Positions 20,349-30,088 of a stretch of 64,000 nt of DNA are shown here, piece after piece. Position 1 is the stretch's first letter, and every line of letters starts with the position of its first letter. The notes below the pieces were generated by a model. It saw nothing but the letters and a program-made list of their open reading frames with translations, was not told the origin of the DNA and did no database searches. A program made the position numbers and the translations under genes. The DNA is from Betaproteobacteria bacterium. GTDB taxonomy: Bacteria; Pseudomonadota; Gammaproteobacteria; Burkholderiales; Rhodocyclaceae. The stretch lies in contig JADIYD010000012.1 of assembly GCA_016705475.1 (NCBI GenBank), forward strand, positions 62,001 to 126,000, read 5' to 3'.

Positions 20349-22085
20349 TTATTGCCATTCGAGATGGCGCTGCTGACGGGGATCGAGGCCTTGAACGCGC
20401 TCCTGGGCTTCAGCCGAGGCATTGCGCCACGAATTTTCGTCGCGAATGATGGTTGACCGCATCAAAATGACCAGTTCACGCTTGTTGTTAGAGACACTTT
20501 TTTGACCGAACAGCGCCCCCACGCCCGGTAGGCCGCTAACACCCGGCAGGCCATAACGGCTGGTGTTCTGCTCCTGCTTCATCAGCCCCCCGATGGCGAC
20601 GATGCTGCCATCCTGGACACGGACGATGCTGTCAGTTTCATTGATGGTGCTGGACGCCAGCGGAAGTGTAAAAGTACCGAGGTCGCCGAGATTAACGTTC
20701 TTGGTTTTTTCCTCAACCACGCTCACTGACGGATGGACGTGCAGGAGGATGTTGCCCTCGTCATCGATCTGCGGCGTCACATCGAGCGCGATACCGGAGA
20801 AGAAGGGCTGCAGTGTGATGTTGGGCGTCACCACATTGCCACTGGCGCTCGTCGTCGTGTTGGTGCTGATACCGGTCACGAAGAAATCGTCCGTACCCAC
20901 CTTGAGCACGGCCTTCTGGTTGTTGGTCGTCGCGATGCGGGGGCTGGACAGCACCTGCACGTCGCCCTGCCCTTCGAGGAAGGAAAGGAGGGCGGCAAAA
21001 TTCTGTGACTCGAAGGCCAGGCCGAAAAATCCGCGGCCAGCCGAACTCGTATCAATCGAACCGTTCGCCCCGGGTACTGCACCAACCACTGTGCCCGCGG
21101 CAATGCCAGTCGCTGATCCGCCCAGCGTAGCCGAGCCACTCAAGGTCGCACCCGGCGCCAGCGTGCCAAAGGCCACCTTGCCGCCCAGCAGGCCACCAAA
21201 CTTGCTCCAGTTGATACCGGTCTGGTACGAATCATTGAGTGATACTTCAATGATCTTGGCCTCCAGCATGACCTGGCGCTCAACTACCAACTGGGTAGCC
21301 TTCAGATACTCGGCCACCGAGCGCAATTCGACGGGCGATGCCTTGACCAGCACCACACCAGAGCCCGCATTGACGATAACGTTGCGCCCTTCCTGGTTGC
21401 CGACAATGGAATTGAGCGCCGAGGCGAGATCCTTCCAGAAATCGTAATCCGAGGTAGTTTGCACGCGTGCGCTGTCATTCGTCCGCTGCGACTGCGAACC
21501 CGTCGTTCCCGCCGGAATGCTTCCTGCTCCGCTGGATGCACCGCTGGTCGTCGTCGGCGTAGAGGTGGTTGGCGAGCTGCCGGTCACACGCATGTCGCTC
21601 ATGCCCTGACGACGATTGGCCAGATAGTTGATCTTGAAAATGCGCGTCTGGATGGAATTGGGCTGCACGTAAATCCGGGTGCCCTGAATCCGGTAGTCGT
21701 AGCCATAAACTTCGCGCAGGGTTTCGAGCGCCTCGCGCACAGTCGTGCTTTTCAGATTGAGACTGACCGTTCCCGTCAGCTCCGGTGGAAACAGCATGCT
21801 GTAAGGCGTTCCCGAAACCAGTGCGTTCAAAACCTGCGCCACCGGCGCATTGTTCACCGCCAGATTGAAGCGCGGCTCCGGCTTGGCTGCCATTGGCTGA
21901 TCAAGCTGCAACGGCGGCACCATAGCCTGGCCAACAACGTCGCCCTGTGGACGCGTTGCCTTGCTGGCGGCAGCCGCCCCCAGTTCCTTGTCGGCCCGCT
22001 CGAAGGCATCGCCGCGGCGCGCATGCTGGTTGCTGCACGCGCTGAGCAACAGTGCCGACAGTCCGATTATCAATATCTTGCTCAT
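20349..22085 (-). CDS. mshL: MSHA outer-membrane secretin MshL
   Basis: Lipoprotein secretin of 578 residues forming the outer-membrane pore for the pilus. The lipobox LLSAC puts the lipidated cysteine at C17. N-terminal secretin/TonB short-N and N1-like domains precede a Ser/Thr/Gly-rich loop (about 170-200) and the secretin core with VLSSPRIATTNNQKA and VRVQDGSIVAIGGLM. The ATG overlaps the mshK stop. Confidence 0.92.
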   Translation of the reverse strand: MSKILIIGLSALLLSACSNQHARRGDAFERADKELGAAAASKATRPQGDVVGQAMVPPLQLDQPMAAKPEPRFNLAVNNAPVAQVLNALVSGTPYSMLFPPELTGTVSLNLKSTTVREALETLREVYGYDYRIQGTRIYVQPNSIQTRIFKINYLANRRQGMSDMRVTGSSPTTSTPTTTSGASSGAGSIPAGTTGSQSQRTNDSARVQTTSDYDFWKDLASALNSIVGNQEGRNVIVNAGSGVVLVKASPVELRSVAEYLKATQLVVERQVMLEAKIIEVSLNDSYQTGINWSKFGGLLGGKVAFGTLAPGATLSGSATLGGSATGIAAGTVVGAVPGANGSIDTSSAGRGFFGLAFESQNFAALLSFLEGQGDVQVLSSPRIATTNNQKAVLKVGTDDFFVTGISTNTTTSASGNVVTPNITLQPFFSGIALDVTPQIDDEGNILLHVHPSVSVVEEKTKNVNLGDLGTFTLPLASSTINETDSIVRVQDGSIVAIGGLMKQEQNTSRYGLPGVSGLPGVGALFGQKSVSNNKRELVILMRSTIIRDENSWRNASAEAQERVQGLDPRQQRHLEWQ

Positions 22086-22471
22086 GGCAGACCCTTCACT
22101 GGCACGGATGTCCCCGATTTTCGGGGCTTGGGCGTTTCAATCATCTGTTTTTCAACGTCGGGAGTCAGGTAAAGATGCGTCACCCCATCCGCCCCCTGCA
22201 ATACGGCTTCACGTTCATTCAGGCGAATCAAGGTCGCCCCGCCAACGCGGCCGCCCAAGGCTACGGTCTTGCCGCCGATCACGGCCACCGGTCGGCCACC
22301 TTGTGGCATCAGAACCGACTGCAGTCGCAATCCTCCGGCTTGTTCCCCTGTTGCTCCCCGAGCGCTGTCGTCGACCGGCGCCAGCCAGGCCGCAGGCGGG
22401 CGCGTCGGATCTGCCTGCTGCGCGAAGGCCGACGTGGCGCCAACTAGAAGAAGCAGGGCAATAAGCCTCAT
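22082..22471 (-). CDS. mshK: MSHA biogenesis protein MshK
   Basis: Small periplasmic protein of 129 residues with signal peptide MRLIALLLLVGATSAFA followed by the PilP/MshK-like opening DPTRPP. The start is taken at ATG 22471, which overlaps the mshJ stop (ATGA); ATG 22483 is four codons earlier. It is thought to link the inner-membrane alignment proteins with the secretin. Confidence 0.82.
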   Translation of the reverse strand: MRLIALLLLVGATSAFAQQADPTRPPAAWLAPVDDSARGATGEQAGGLRLQSVLMPQGGRPVAVIGGKTVALGGRVGGATLIRLNEREAVLQGADGVTHLYLTPDVEKQMIETPKPRKSGTSVPVKGLP

Positions 22472-23154
22472 AGGGTCAACCATGCCTTGTCCGAACTCAG
22501 GGTATAGACGGTCAGGCTCATTTCAGACTGCGGGAATTCAATCACGCGATAGCTCAATTGACCCCAAAGCAAGCGCTGCGGTAGTTTTTCCAACTGGGCC
22601 AGATAGGCCTGCAACTGGCCGAAGCTACCTTCGACGCGAATTTCAACGCCATGCCGATAGAGATCGAAGGAACGCTCAACCGGCTTGCCATCGGCTTCCT
22701 TGGTCGCCTCCTTCTCACGCAACACACCTTGCGGCGCAAGGGTCTTGAGGCTGACGAGGCGCAAACCAGAGTTGCGCATGAGCAGACCTTCGAGCAATGC
22801 ATTCATGTCCTCGGGGCGAACCAGCGCAGAACCAACTTGCTGCAACTGCGCATCCATCTGCTCCCGTTGCGCGACCAGAGTTGCCAGTTCAGCCTTCCGG
22901 CCTGCATCGGGATCGATGCTCAACTCGTGCTGCAAGCTGGCAACCTGCGTTTGCATGGCAGCGAGCGCCCCGTTCTGCGTCGCAATTCCATTCTGCATCG
23001 CCTTGGCGCGGCTCCATTGCGGATCGACAAACAGGGCGTTGCCAATCAACAACGGGCCAAGGACCAGCGCCAGGGCAACCAGCAAACGCTCACGGCGTGA
23101 CAGCGCCGCATACTTGTGGCTCAGCTGGCTCCACTGCTTGGCCAATGCGTTCAT
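22468..23154 (-). CDS. mshJ: MSHA biogenesis protein MshJ (PilO-like)
   Basis: Bitopic inner-membrane protein of 228 residues: short cytoplasmic N-terminus, one TM (about 23-41), coiled coil and a periplasmic ferredoxin-like domain, the PilO/GspM layout. Start and stop overlap its neighbours by four bases, giving tight coupling with mshI2 and mshK. Confidence 0.85.
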   Translation of the reverse strand: MNALAKQWSQLSHKYAALSRRERLLVALALVLGPLLIGNALFVDPQWSRAKAMQNGIATQNGALAAMQTQVASLQHELSIDPDAGRKAELATLVAQREQMDAQLQQVGSALVRPEDMNALLEGLLMRNSGLRLVSLKTLAPQGVLREKEATKEADGKPVERSFDLYRHGVEIRVEGSFGQLQAYLAQLEKLPQRLLWGQLSYRVIEFPQSEMSLTVYTLSSDKAWLTL

Positions 23155-23810
23155 CGCACCTTCTCCTGGCCGACGACCTGCGCGGTGCGCAGCGCGAACT
23201 CGGTATATCGCGCCGGCACAGGAGCCTTGTCCACTGACGACGCATCGGTACGCTTCTCGTCAGCCGGATCAACGCTCTTCATGACCAGCGCAGCAAAGCG
23301 ACGGCCGGCAAATGCCGGCTCGTTGTTGAGACGGTTGATGTAGGTTGGCAGCAGCGCCGGATCAAGCAGTCGGCCCCGAATCTCGATTTCCTTGTCGGCG
23401 AAGCCAAAACCAACCAGCCAGACGCCATTGACGGTCTGCCGGGAAAAACCCTGCAGCAAACCGGAATAGGCGCTGCCCTGCGTCACGTCGCCCTGGGCAA
23501 TGACAGCCAGCACTTCCTGGCGCTGGGTAAGCGCCAGCCGCGCTGCCGTAATCTGACGATCAAGCGAGGTATCGCCCTGACGTGCGGCAAGGGACTGGCC
23601 CAGCGCCTGCACCTGCTGCTGCGCGGCCGTGAGCTGGCTCTTGATTTCGGCCTCGGCGGCCCTGAGACTCACCGCGCGCGTTTGACCCAGAATGGCCATC
23701 AGACTGATCAGCGCCAGCCCGACCAGCGCCGCGCCGGCAACCACCGGCAAACCCAGCCAATCGAAGCGCGGCCGCAAGGCTGGCAGCAGGAGGTTTATCT
23801 GCTGACTCAT
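23151..23810 (-). CDS. PilN-like MSHA protein (MshI2)
   Basis: Bitopic protein of 219 residues starting MSQQINLLLP, the PilN signature that docks into the PilM-like partner, followed by one TM (about 20-42) and a periplasmic coiled coil and domain. It follows mshI with an ATGA overlap. Together with MshI and MshJ it forms the equivalent of the PilMNO platform. Confidence 0.82.
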   Translation of the reverse strand: MSQQINLLLPALRPRFDWLGLPVVAGAALVGLALISLMAILGQTRAVSLRAAEAEIKSQLTAAQQQVQALGQSLAARQGDTSLDRQITAARLALTQRQEVLAVIAQGDVTQGSAYSGLLQGFSRQTVNGVWLVGFGFADKEIEIRGRLLDPALLPTYINRLNNEPAFAGRRFAALVMKSVDPADEKRTDASSVDKAPVPARYTEFALRTAQVVGQEKVR

Positions 23811-24733
23811 GCGTCTCCCCTCAATGCGGCACCGATGGCCAGCAGGCTCTGCCCCTGACGTTCGGCCGAGCGCAGCTCAGGCAACCCGGCAAAATCAGCC
23901 ACGGCCGCCAGATCAGCAGCCTGCACGGGCAGATAGAGGTTCTCAATGAGTGCCGCAACCGTGCCGGCACAATCGAATTCGGACGCAACGAGCAGACGCG
24001 ACACCGAGATGAACCCGTACTGCCGGTCGAAGTTGTCCAGCGTGCGCTGAAGCTCCAGCGCCAGACGCTCCAGCATTTGCCGGCGCCGCTCTTCATCTGC
24101 CTTGGCCAGGGCATCCGTATCGATCTCAATACGCCGCGACAGGAACAGTTCGCCGCGACAGGTGATGGTCAGCAAACCATCGCCCTGAGTCAGCGCCAGA
24201 AAGGCCAGACCGCGATTTTCTTCCTCGAAAAGCACGGCGATATTGCGCACGGCCATTTCGGGAATATCGATGGCTTCAAGCGGAATTTTCTTTTCGTGAA
24301 ACAGCGCCATGCGCTCGCCCACGACCGATGCCGGCGAGAGGACCGCAAAAACGTTAGCCTGACGCCCGCCTTCGGTGGGAATGTCGGCGACGTCAATGGC
24401 CGCATCATCGACCGGAAAATCCACCACATCCTTGAGACGCCAGCGCAGGGCCTGTACCCGCTCTTCGGCAGGGACGGCAGGTGCGTCAAGCTGAACCATC
24501 CGGTAGTCGTTCTCGCCCAGCAGAATGGCGCAGCGGTAGCGCTTTAGCCCACGACTCTGAGCAAGACGGGACAAGGCATCGGATTCGCTCCTTTCAATGC
24601 GGAACGACTCGCAGAGCTTGATTTCAGGACGCTTGCCAGCCGCACGAATGACATGAGCAAGGTCAATGCGGTCGCCATGCCGGACCACCGACATCCACCC
24701 TGCATCAAACTTCACGCCCAGTTTCGGCCACAT
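23807..24733 (-). CDS. mshI: MSHA biogenesis protein MshI (PilM-like)
   Basis: Cytoplasmic actin-fold protein of 308 residues, PilM-like, starting MWPKLGVKFDAGWMSVV. It has the pattern FPVDDAAIDVADIP and a late ATPase-fold segment. It begins a chain of four-base overlaps running through I2, J, K and L. The 68 bases separating it from mshQ show no clear terminator. Confidence 0.85.
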   Translation of the reverse strand: MWPKLGVKFDAGWMSVVRHGDRIDLAHVIRAAGKRPEIKLCESFRIERSESDALSRLAQSRGLKRYRCAILLGENDYRMVQLDAPAVPAEERVQALRWRLKDVVDFPVDDAAIDVADIPTEGGRQANVFAVLSPASVVGERMALFHEKKIPLEAIDIPEMAVRNIAVLFEEENRGLAFLALTQGDGLLTITCRGELFLSRRIEIDTDALAKADEERRRQMLERLALELQRTLDNFDRQYGFISVSRLLVASEFDCAGTVAALIENLYLPVQAADLAAVADFAGLPELRSAERQGQSLLAIGAALRGDA

Positions 24734-24801
24734 TGTCCCTACACCTTAAGTTTTTTCAGAAGGATATCCAGTAACGCATTATTTTTCAAGGGCTTTTTAA
24801 C

Positions 24802-27774
24802 TCAGTACCGCTCGCGAAAATAGATCACTGGAGAACGTGGACCGCAGGCCCCAAAACAAGCACGCGCCGAGGGGGCCGACAGAGTCAGCCATGTGTTCGC
24901 GCCGCGTAGAATGGTGCCCGAGATATCGACCAGGCCAGCATTTCCGGCGCCTGGCGCTGACATGCTCAAGCGAGCCACACCTGCCGATGCTGGCGTGGCC
25001 AGGGTTGCCGTCGTAATTGCCTTCAGGGTATTGGTCAGGCCAGTATTCGGGTTAGTGGGCGTTGTCAATGCCGTGCAGCTATCCGCCGTGTTGGTGGTCC
25101 AGCCACTGGCGCCCCAGTACTGCGTCCTGACCGGCACAAGGATGGGCAATAGCTCGCTGCCATAGGCGTTGTTCAACCAAAGACGGCCGCTGCGCACCGC
25201 GCTGCTTCCCTCAACGGTTACTGCCGGCGCTGTGCGCAACGAGGACACATTGTCGGTATCGGTAGCCCGTATCCGCACCGCGTTCGGCACCGTCGCAGCG
25301 GAGGTAAAAGCGTAGGCCGGCGTGGCGGACGTGGCAGCGCCATTGGAAAAACTGGCAGCAGCGATCAGATTCGAATTGGGAACGAAGGCCCCAGGCCCGG
25401 GGTTGGCTGCCGTATCGGCAGAATCGCGGGCGGCGAGCGTCACCGCCTTGGCAAAACTGGCACCGTGGTAGTTCAATGTCGTGCCGCCGCTTGTATTCCG
25501 GGCGGTGACCGTGACGCTGAACGGCTGGCCGGAATAGGTGAACGCCCCTGTGCTACAGGCTTGGGTGACTGCGGTATCGAAATGATCGGGCACGAAGCGC
25601 CCGAAGTGGTTGCTTGCTGCGGCATTCCCGAACTTGCAACCCACCTTCCCCGCACCATCGGGTGTATTCGAGAAATCGTTCGGTGCCGTATTGACGCAGA
25701 CAGTATCCGAAGCATCCTGATAGGCGCTAGTGAAGCTGGCGTCAAACACCCCTTGCGGCTGGAAACGGAAGTATCCGACCTCGCCATAGGTGAAAGCAGA
25801 GCCACTTGCGCCGTTGCCGGTCGTGGTGCTTGCCGCCGCCGTGAAGGCCCCGGTCAGGGTACCGATTTGCACCGGCATGCCTAGCCACTCGATGAGCGTG
25901 GGTGCTACACCGGGAACACCGTCGTAGCCTGGCGTAGAGGTATCCGCGGTCAAAGCAAACGCGGCCCCGGCCTTGACTGTCGGTGTTGCCGTGGCACTGG
26001 TGCCAGCACTATCGGCGTTGGCATTGCTCGAGGTGACCGCTGTAAAGGCCGCCGGCCGTATCGCGAAACGATCATTGGAGCAGAGCGTGCCGCCCGCCCC
26101 CTGATTGAAGCGCACCCAGACATTCTTGTAGGCCCGGGTGTTTTGCCCGGCCGGCACGGTATAGGTGGTGGCCGTGGCCGGGCGGCCCGAGGCGAAGGTG
26201 ATTGTCTGGGCGCTGACGCCACTCACGGTTGTCGGCGACGTTGTCGGGCAACGCGTCGCGTCAATCGCGGTCCCGCTGCTGCTGACCAGGTCGACGCTGA
26301 CCGGATTGCCAGACCCGCTGTTGAACGCTGTGTCAACCGTCTTCGGCGTTCCTTTGAGCGCCACGAGGTCAAAGCTCATCGCCTGACCGGCCACCTTGGT
26401 ATAGAGGCGATTGCCAGTTGCCCCACAGCGCGCCGGAGTGCCCGTCAAGTTGCTGCAAGCGTCGAGATCCGACGCAAAACAGCCGATATCGGGCAGCGTC
26501 AGCGAACAAGTTGCGCTGCTGCCGTTCCAGCACTTCACGCCATTGAGCGGAACCGAACTCAGACCGCTGGCTCCGAGCGTGATGGTTCCGCCGGGTGAAG
26601 CCGGTTGAGCCGTCACGATTGTCGTTGGCGTACCGGCCGTAATCGTGAATCCGGTTGGTGTCCAGGTTACCCCGCCACCACCACTGGCAGTCATCGTCCC
26701 GGTGAGATTGGCGTTCACTTCACTTCCCGCTGGGCAAGGAACCGTACTGGAGGTACAGCCCAAAACGGTCACCGGGAAAGAACACAGATTGCCGCCGGGC
26801 GTATAGCGCAACTCAACGTGGTCATAGGGCGGTACCGACGGAGAGCCAATCACGAAATCGTAGGAAAAGGTGTAGGTTCCCGGCGCGGTAAAGTCGTACT
26901 GAATGCCTACGCCGGTATCCTGATAGGTTGTCGTCACGGTATTCGGCAGACTGACCGGGTTGTAAACCGAGCAGGCGGCATAAGGACTCGTCGCATCCCA
27001 GAATGCGTTCCAGGCCGCCGTGCAGTAGGCGGAAAAAGGCTGCCCGCTGCGCTCGCGAAACGACTCGACTATGGCCACGCCAGTTGGAACACTGGTACTC
27101 GACGGACAGGTAGTGCCCGATGCCGGCGGATAGGTACCGACGACCCGCTTGCCAGCCGTATCGACGTAGGTTAAGCCACAGCCGTTATCGCTACCGCCCA
27201 AGAAGGTGTCCACCGCGTGGTAGTAGCGCACGGGATTGCCCGCGTTGACGGCATACCCGGCGGGAATGACCAGGGTCACCGTCAACGTCACAAAGTCGTA
27301 CGGCCTGAGGTAGCGATACTCCACCGACAACTGAGGCCCGTTCGTAATGCCGAAATTGCCGGTAGCTGTCTGCGCCACGCCATTGGCAATAGGATTGGCC
27401 GGGTTTGGGCCGGAAACGCTGCGCGTGTTGTAGGCGGTCGGGGAAAAACCTCCGCTAACCGTATGCGACGGCCCGTAAATAGCTCCGTTCGCCCGCAGGA
27501 ATATGCCGTTATCGAGATTGTTGCTTGGGGGTACTGCATTGGCGGCATACAGCTGGCCGGCCGAGGTTCCATTCGCATTGCGCCGGATGACCTGAATCTT
27601 GGACGTATCCTCGATGTAGATACGCAGGCCATCGGTCGTTGTCGTGCCGCCGGTGGAGTTTAACTGTACGACCGCCGCCATCGCGGACGAGGCGCCAATA
27701 CTTAGCAGCAGCCCGAAAACCCGCATCAGCCAACGATTCACGCGAGGTTGGGTGTTTCTATTTCGCAGGTTCAT
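24802..27774 (-). CDS. mshQ: MSHA adhesin-like protein MshQ (DUF6701)
   Basis: Very large exported protein of 990 residues. Signal peptide ends near ASSAMA; the rest is Ser/Thr/Gly/Ala-rich beta-type sequence with scattered cysteine pairs, ending in the DUF6701 region (LWLNNAYGSELLPILVPVRTQYWGA), characteristic of MshQ. It probably forms the exposed pilus tip or surface adhesin. ATG 27774 has a strong GAGGAGGGAG in front and is preferred over a start ten codons earlier. No LamG domain was recognised; surface role is inference. Confidence 0.85.
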   Translation of the reverse strand: MNLRNRNTQPRVNRWLMRVFGLLLSIGASSAMAAVVQLNSTGGTTTTDGLRIYIEDTSKIQVIRRNANGTSAGQLYAANAVPPSNNLDNGIFLRANGAIYGPSHTVSGGFSPTAYNTRSVSGPNPANPIANGVAQTATGNFGITNGPQLSVEYRYLRPYDFVTLTVTLVIPAGYAVNAGNPVRYYHAVDTFLGGSDNGCGLTYVDTAGKRVVGTYPPASGTTCPSSTSVPTGVAIVESFRERSGQPFSAYCTAAWNAFWDATSPYAACSVYNPVSLPNTVTTTYQDTGVGIQYDFTAPGTYTFSYDFVIGSPSVPPYDHVELRYTPGGNLCSFPVTVLGCTSSTVPCPAGSEVNANLTGTMTASGGGGVTWTPTGFTITAGTPTTIVTAQPASPGGTITLGASGLSSVPLNGVKCWNGSSATCSLTLPDIGCFASDLDACSNLTGTPARCGATGNRLYTKVAGQAMSFDLVALKGTPKTVDTAFNSGSGNPVSVDLVSSSGTAIDATRCPTTSPTTVSGVSAQTITFASGRPATATTYTVPAGQNTRAYKNVWVRFNQGAGGTLCSNDRFAIRPAAFTAVTSSNANADSAGTSATATPTVKAGAAFALTADTSTPGYDGVPGVAPTLIEWLGMPVQIGTLTGAFTAAASTTTGNGASGSAFTYGEVGYFRFQPQGVFDASFTSAYQDASDTVCVNTAPNDFSNTPDGAGKVGCKFGNAAASNHFGRFVPDHFDTAVTQACSTGAFTYSGQPFSVTVTARNTSGGTTLNYHGASFAKAVTLAARDSADTAANPGPGAFVPNSNLIAAASFSNGAATSATPAYAFTSAATVPNAVRIRATDTDNVSSLRTAPAVTVEGSSAVRSGRLWLNNAYGSELLPILVPVRTQYWGASGWTTNTADSCTALTTPTNPNTGLTNTLKAITTATLATPASAGVARLSMSAPGAGNAGLVDISGTILRGANTWLTLSAPSARACFGACGPRSPVIYFRERY

Positions 27775-27784
27775 GGCTCCCTCC

Positions 27785-28273
27785 TCAACAATCATAGGGC
27801 GCACTCGTTATCGCTGCGTCCCGGCATTTTTCCAGCGTCACCTCAACCTGCCGCTCGATACCTGGCGCCTTGACGCCGGTGGCGACAGCCTGCGACACAA
27901 TCCGGAAAATGCGAAGTTGCCGGCTACCCTCAGAGGCGTCAAAGCTCTGGCAGGTAACCGTCACCGCATGGCCAGGAATGGCCGGCGTGCCGTTAACGCA
28001 GGCGGGCAGGCCGGCTGCTTGGGCGTTCGGATCAAGCTGGTACATGCCCCATTCGGCCCCCGCCCGCGCGGCCTGATAAGCCCTAGCGCCGCCAATGTCG
28101 GCTGCCTGATTGACATGTGCCGTCGACACCACACTCGCGATAACCGCCGCCAGCACGGCCATGAGCAGGAGCAGGAAGATGCCGGTGATGATGGAAACGC
28201 CACGCTGACAACGCTGCGGGGACATTCGCGAATGCCACGGTCGACCGGAAAAAACGGGCAAATTTGAAATCAT
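27785..28273 (-). CDS. mshP: Prepilin-like protein MshP
   Basis: Minor pseudopilin-like protein of 162 residues. A class III-type leader precedes the hydrophobic stretch (QRG then VSIITGIFLLLLMAVLAAVI). ATG 28273 overlaps the mshO stop (ATGA), but codons 1-13 are encoded entirely by dispersed repeat copy 4. ATG 28225 (MSPQRCQRG) would give a conventional leader without repeat-derived residues but lacks a good ribosome-binding site. It ends with a cysteine. Confidence 0.82.
   Translation of the reverse strand: MISNLPVFSGRPWHSRMSPQRCQRGVSIITGIFLLLLMAVLAAVIASVVSTAHVNQAADIGGARAYQAARAGAEWGMYQLDPNAQAAGLPACVNGTPAIPGHAVTVTCQSFDASEGSRQLRIFRIVSQAVATGVKAPGIERQVEVTLEKCRDAAITSAPYDC
28234..28272 (-). repeat. 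Dispersed repeat, copy 4
   Basis: On the minus strand it reads TGATTTCAAATTTGCCCG, a T run, then CCGGTCGACCGTGGC. It contains the mshO stop codon and, if ATG 28273 is used, the first codons of mshP. Confidence 0.8.
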
Positions 28274-29094
28274 GGCGTGTTCAGTACATCGACCTGATGC
28301 AGCAATTCGACCGACTCGTTATTGCGTGTCAGCGTCAGGCGCAGAACGACCAGCCCGTTGCGCTGCAGAATGGCCGGCACGTAGTTGAAGGCGCAGGCCG
28401 AAACGTTGTCGGCGAGAACCGCGGCGACACCGCCCAGCGTGGCGGTATTCGGTGGCCAGGCATGGCCGAAGGCGAAGCCGGAGCGGCGAATGAGCTGCCC
28501 CGTCGCCACACTGCACTCAAAGATGACTGGCGTGCCGACGATCTGAAAACGGTTCTGCGGCGAGGCCAGCGGAAACTGCGTACCAGCCGGGGCGAAGGCA
28601 ATCGTGTTCAGACCGACTCCCGCCGTCGCCGAACGCCGGCTGCTGCCGTCGTAAACATCCGAACCGGGCTGCCCCAGATTGAAGATCACGAGTTGATCGC
28701 CCGCCGGTATGGTCACCGGCGGCCCGAGCACATCGAAGCTCGTGTCGGTGCTGCTGGTGAAATCGAGGATATTCCCACCGCCGGTCGAATTGAGCTCGGC
28801 CCGGTAGCGACCACCATCGTGGATGGGCACGAATTCGAGGAAGTTGCCTGATAGCCGTACGCTGTTGGGCAAGGCCGCCTGCAGTTCGCGGGCGACCCGA
28901 CGCAGGGTGGTGTCGGCAGCATCCGACAATTCAGCCCGGTTACCGACATCGATGTAGGCATCGACCTGGCCGCGACCGAAAAGCGCCATCATCGAAACGA
29001 TGATGCCGGTGATGACGATCGAGATGATCATCTCGACCAGCGTGAATCCACGGTCGACCCGCAAAAATGGCCGAAAATCAGATACGCGGCGCAT
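28270..29094 (-). CDS. mshO: Prepilin-like protein MshO
   Basis: Minor pseudopilin of 274 residues with leader VDRG then FTLVEMIISIVITGIIVSM, the type IV prepilin peptidase site. The leader (about residues 4-16) is encoded by dispersed repeat copy 5, whose GTCGACCGTGG gives V-D-R-G immediately before the cleavage point. It overlaps mshD by 17 bases and mshP by four. Confidence 0.88.
   Translation of the reverse strand: MRRVSDFRPFLRVDRGFTLVEMIISIVITGIIVSMMALFGRGQVDAYIDVGNRAELSDAADTTLRRVARELQAALPNSVRLSGNFLEFVPIHDGGRYRAELNSTGGGNILDFTSSTDTSFDVLGPPVTIPAGDQLVIFNLGQPGSDVYDGSSRRSATAGVGLNTIAFAPAGTQFPLASPQNRFQIVGTPVIFECSVATGQLIRRSGFAFGHAWPPNTATLGGVAAVLADNVSACAFNYVPAILQRNGLVVLRLTLTRNNESVELLHQVDVLNTP
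29047..29080 (-). repeat. Dispersed repeat, copy 5
   Basis: On the minus strand: TGATTTTCGGCCA, a T run, GCGGGTCGACCGTGGAT. The leading TGA is the mshD stop; the rest encodes the MshO leader. Confidence 0.7.
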
Positions 29095-29632
29095 AGCGGA
29101 AACGATAGCCGGTGAGCGAGAAGGAATCGCCGCCGCGCGTGACCGTCACGGTGACACTGAGCGCTGCGGCGTTGTCGGCCAGCCCCAGAGCTGCGCCGGC
29201 AGCTGCGACGGCAATGCTTGCGGTGTAGCCAGCCATGGCGTTGCTCGCCGATGGATCATCAACATTGGCCATGGAAAAACCGCCATAGTCCGCCACGTTG
29301 TCAAACGCCGTCCCCGCTCCTACCGCATAGCGGGTTTCGCCGGCCGGCGTGGGCCCAAAGGCATTCTGTGGTGTGGCGCAGGCCGCATAGGACAGCGCAG
29401 TAGGCGCCGCCGGATCATCCGGATCGCACCAAGTGAACGGCTGGTGCAGGACCTCGTTAAGAAGTGACTCGGTAATGGCCACCAGTTGCTTGGTCAGCAG
29501 GGGGTCGGCACTGGCGCGGATCGCCGGGTTCATGACCGAGACCAGCCCGATCACGCCCACGCTGACGATGACGATGAACATGATCTGTTCGATCAGCGTG
29601 ATGCCGCGCTGCAGGGCAGGCCTAATGGACAT
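29078..29632 (-). CDS. mshD: Prepilin-like protein MshD
   Basis: Minor pseudopilin of 184 residues: MSIRPALQRG followed by ITLIEQIMFIVIVSVGVIGLV. ATG 29632 puts the leader at a normal length and overlaps mshC by 11 bases; the frame is open further upstream without a leader-like start. It has the WCDPDDP segment seen in MshD-type proteins. Confidence 0.87.
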   Translation of the reverse strand: MSIRPALQRGITLIEQIMFIVIVSVGVIGLVSVMNPAIRASADPLLTKQLVAITESLLNEVLHQPFTWCDPDDPAAPTALSYAACATPQNAFGPTPAGETRYAVGAGTAFDNVADYGGFSMANVDDPSASNAMAGYTASIAVAAAGAALGLADNAAALSVTVTVTRGGDSFSLTGYRFRYAPRI

Positions 29633-30088
29633 AACCCGTTTCCGCTTCAACGGTGATCGCCAGCGCGGCGGGAAGGCCGGATACGCTGATTGTCGCAGCA
29701 CTGCCCGGACGCCCACCGGCATCGAAAACAACATCAGCAGGCAGAGCCGAGAAAGCAACGTTTCCAGCCGCCGTCACTATCAGCGGATTGGTATCCGGCC
29801 CAGCCAGGGCACTTCCAAGCGCGCAATTCGCCACTCCGTTGGCGGTCGAAATATTAAAAGTGACGCGCGCCGGTGGGGACGAAAAACTGGCACAAACCGT
29901 TCGCCGACTGGCAACAGCTGACTTCTGAGCATAGCGCAAGCCAGCTACAATTCGATCACGAAAACCACGCTCATCGAAGCCGGAATTACCACTCCATTTG
30001 GGCAACAAAACCACGGCAAGAATGCCAATGATCAGCATGCTGGCAACCAACTCAATCAGCGTGAAGCCACGGCTGTCTGAAAAGACAA
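29622..30088 (-). CDS. mshC: Prepilin-like protein MshC (start region disrupted)
   Basis: Minor pseudopilin with SRG then FTLIELVASMLIIGILAVVLLP; the G/F site lies near 30065. In this frame no ATG, GTG or TTG occurs between the cleavage site and an in-frame TGA upstream of the mshA terminator. A TTG at 30088 would fit if one C is missing near 30071, giving a leader ending ARG-F and a total of 155 residues. The end coordinate given assumes that. A non-canonical start (for example ATT) is the alternative. Confidence 0.6.

Noticed and set aside
20440..20470. GGTTGACCGC inside mshL as a repeat copy
   Set aside because: No T run or 5' part; it is normal secretin coding sequence.
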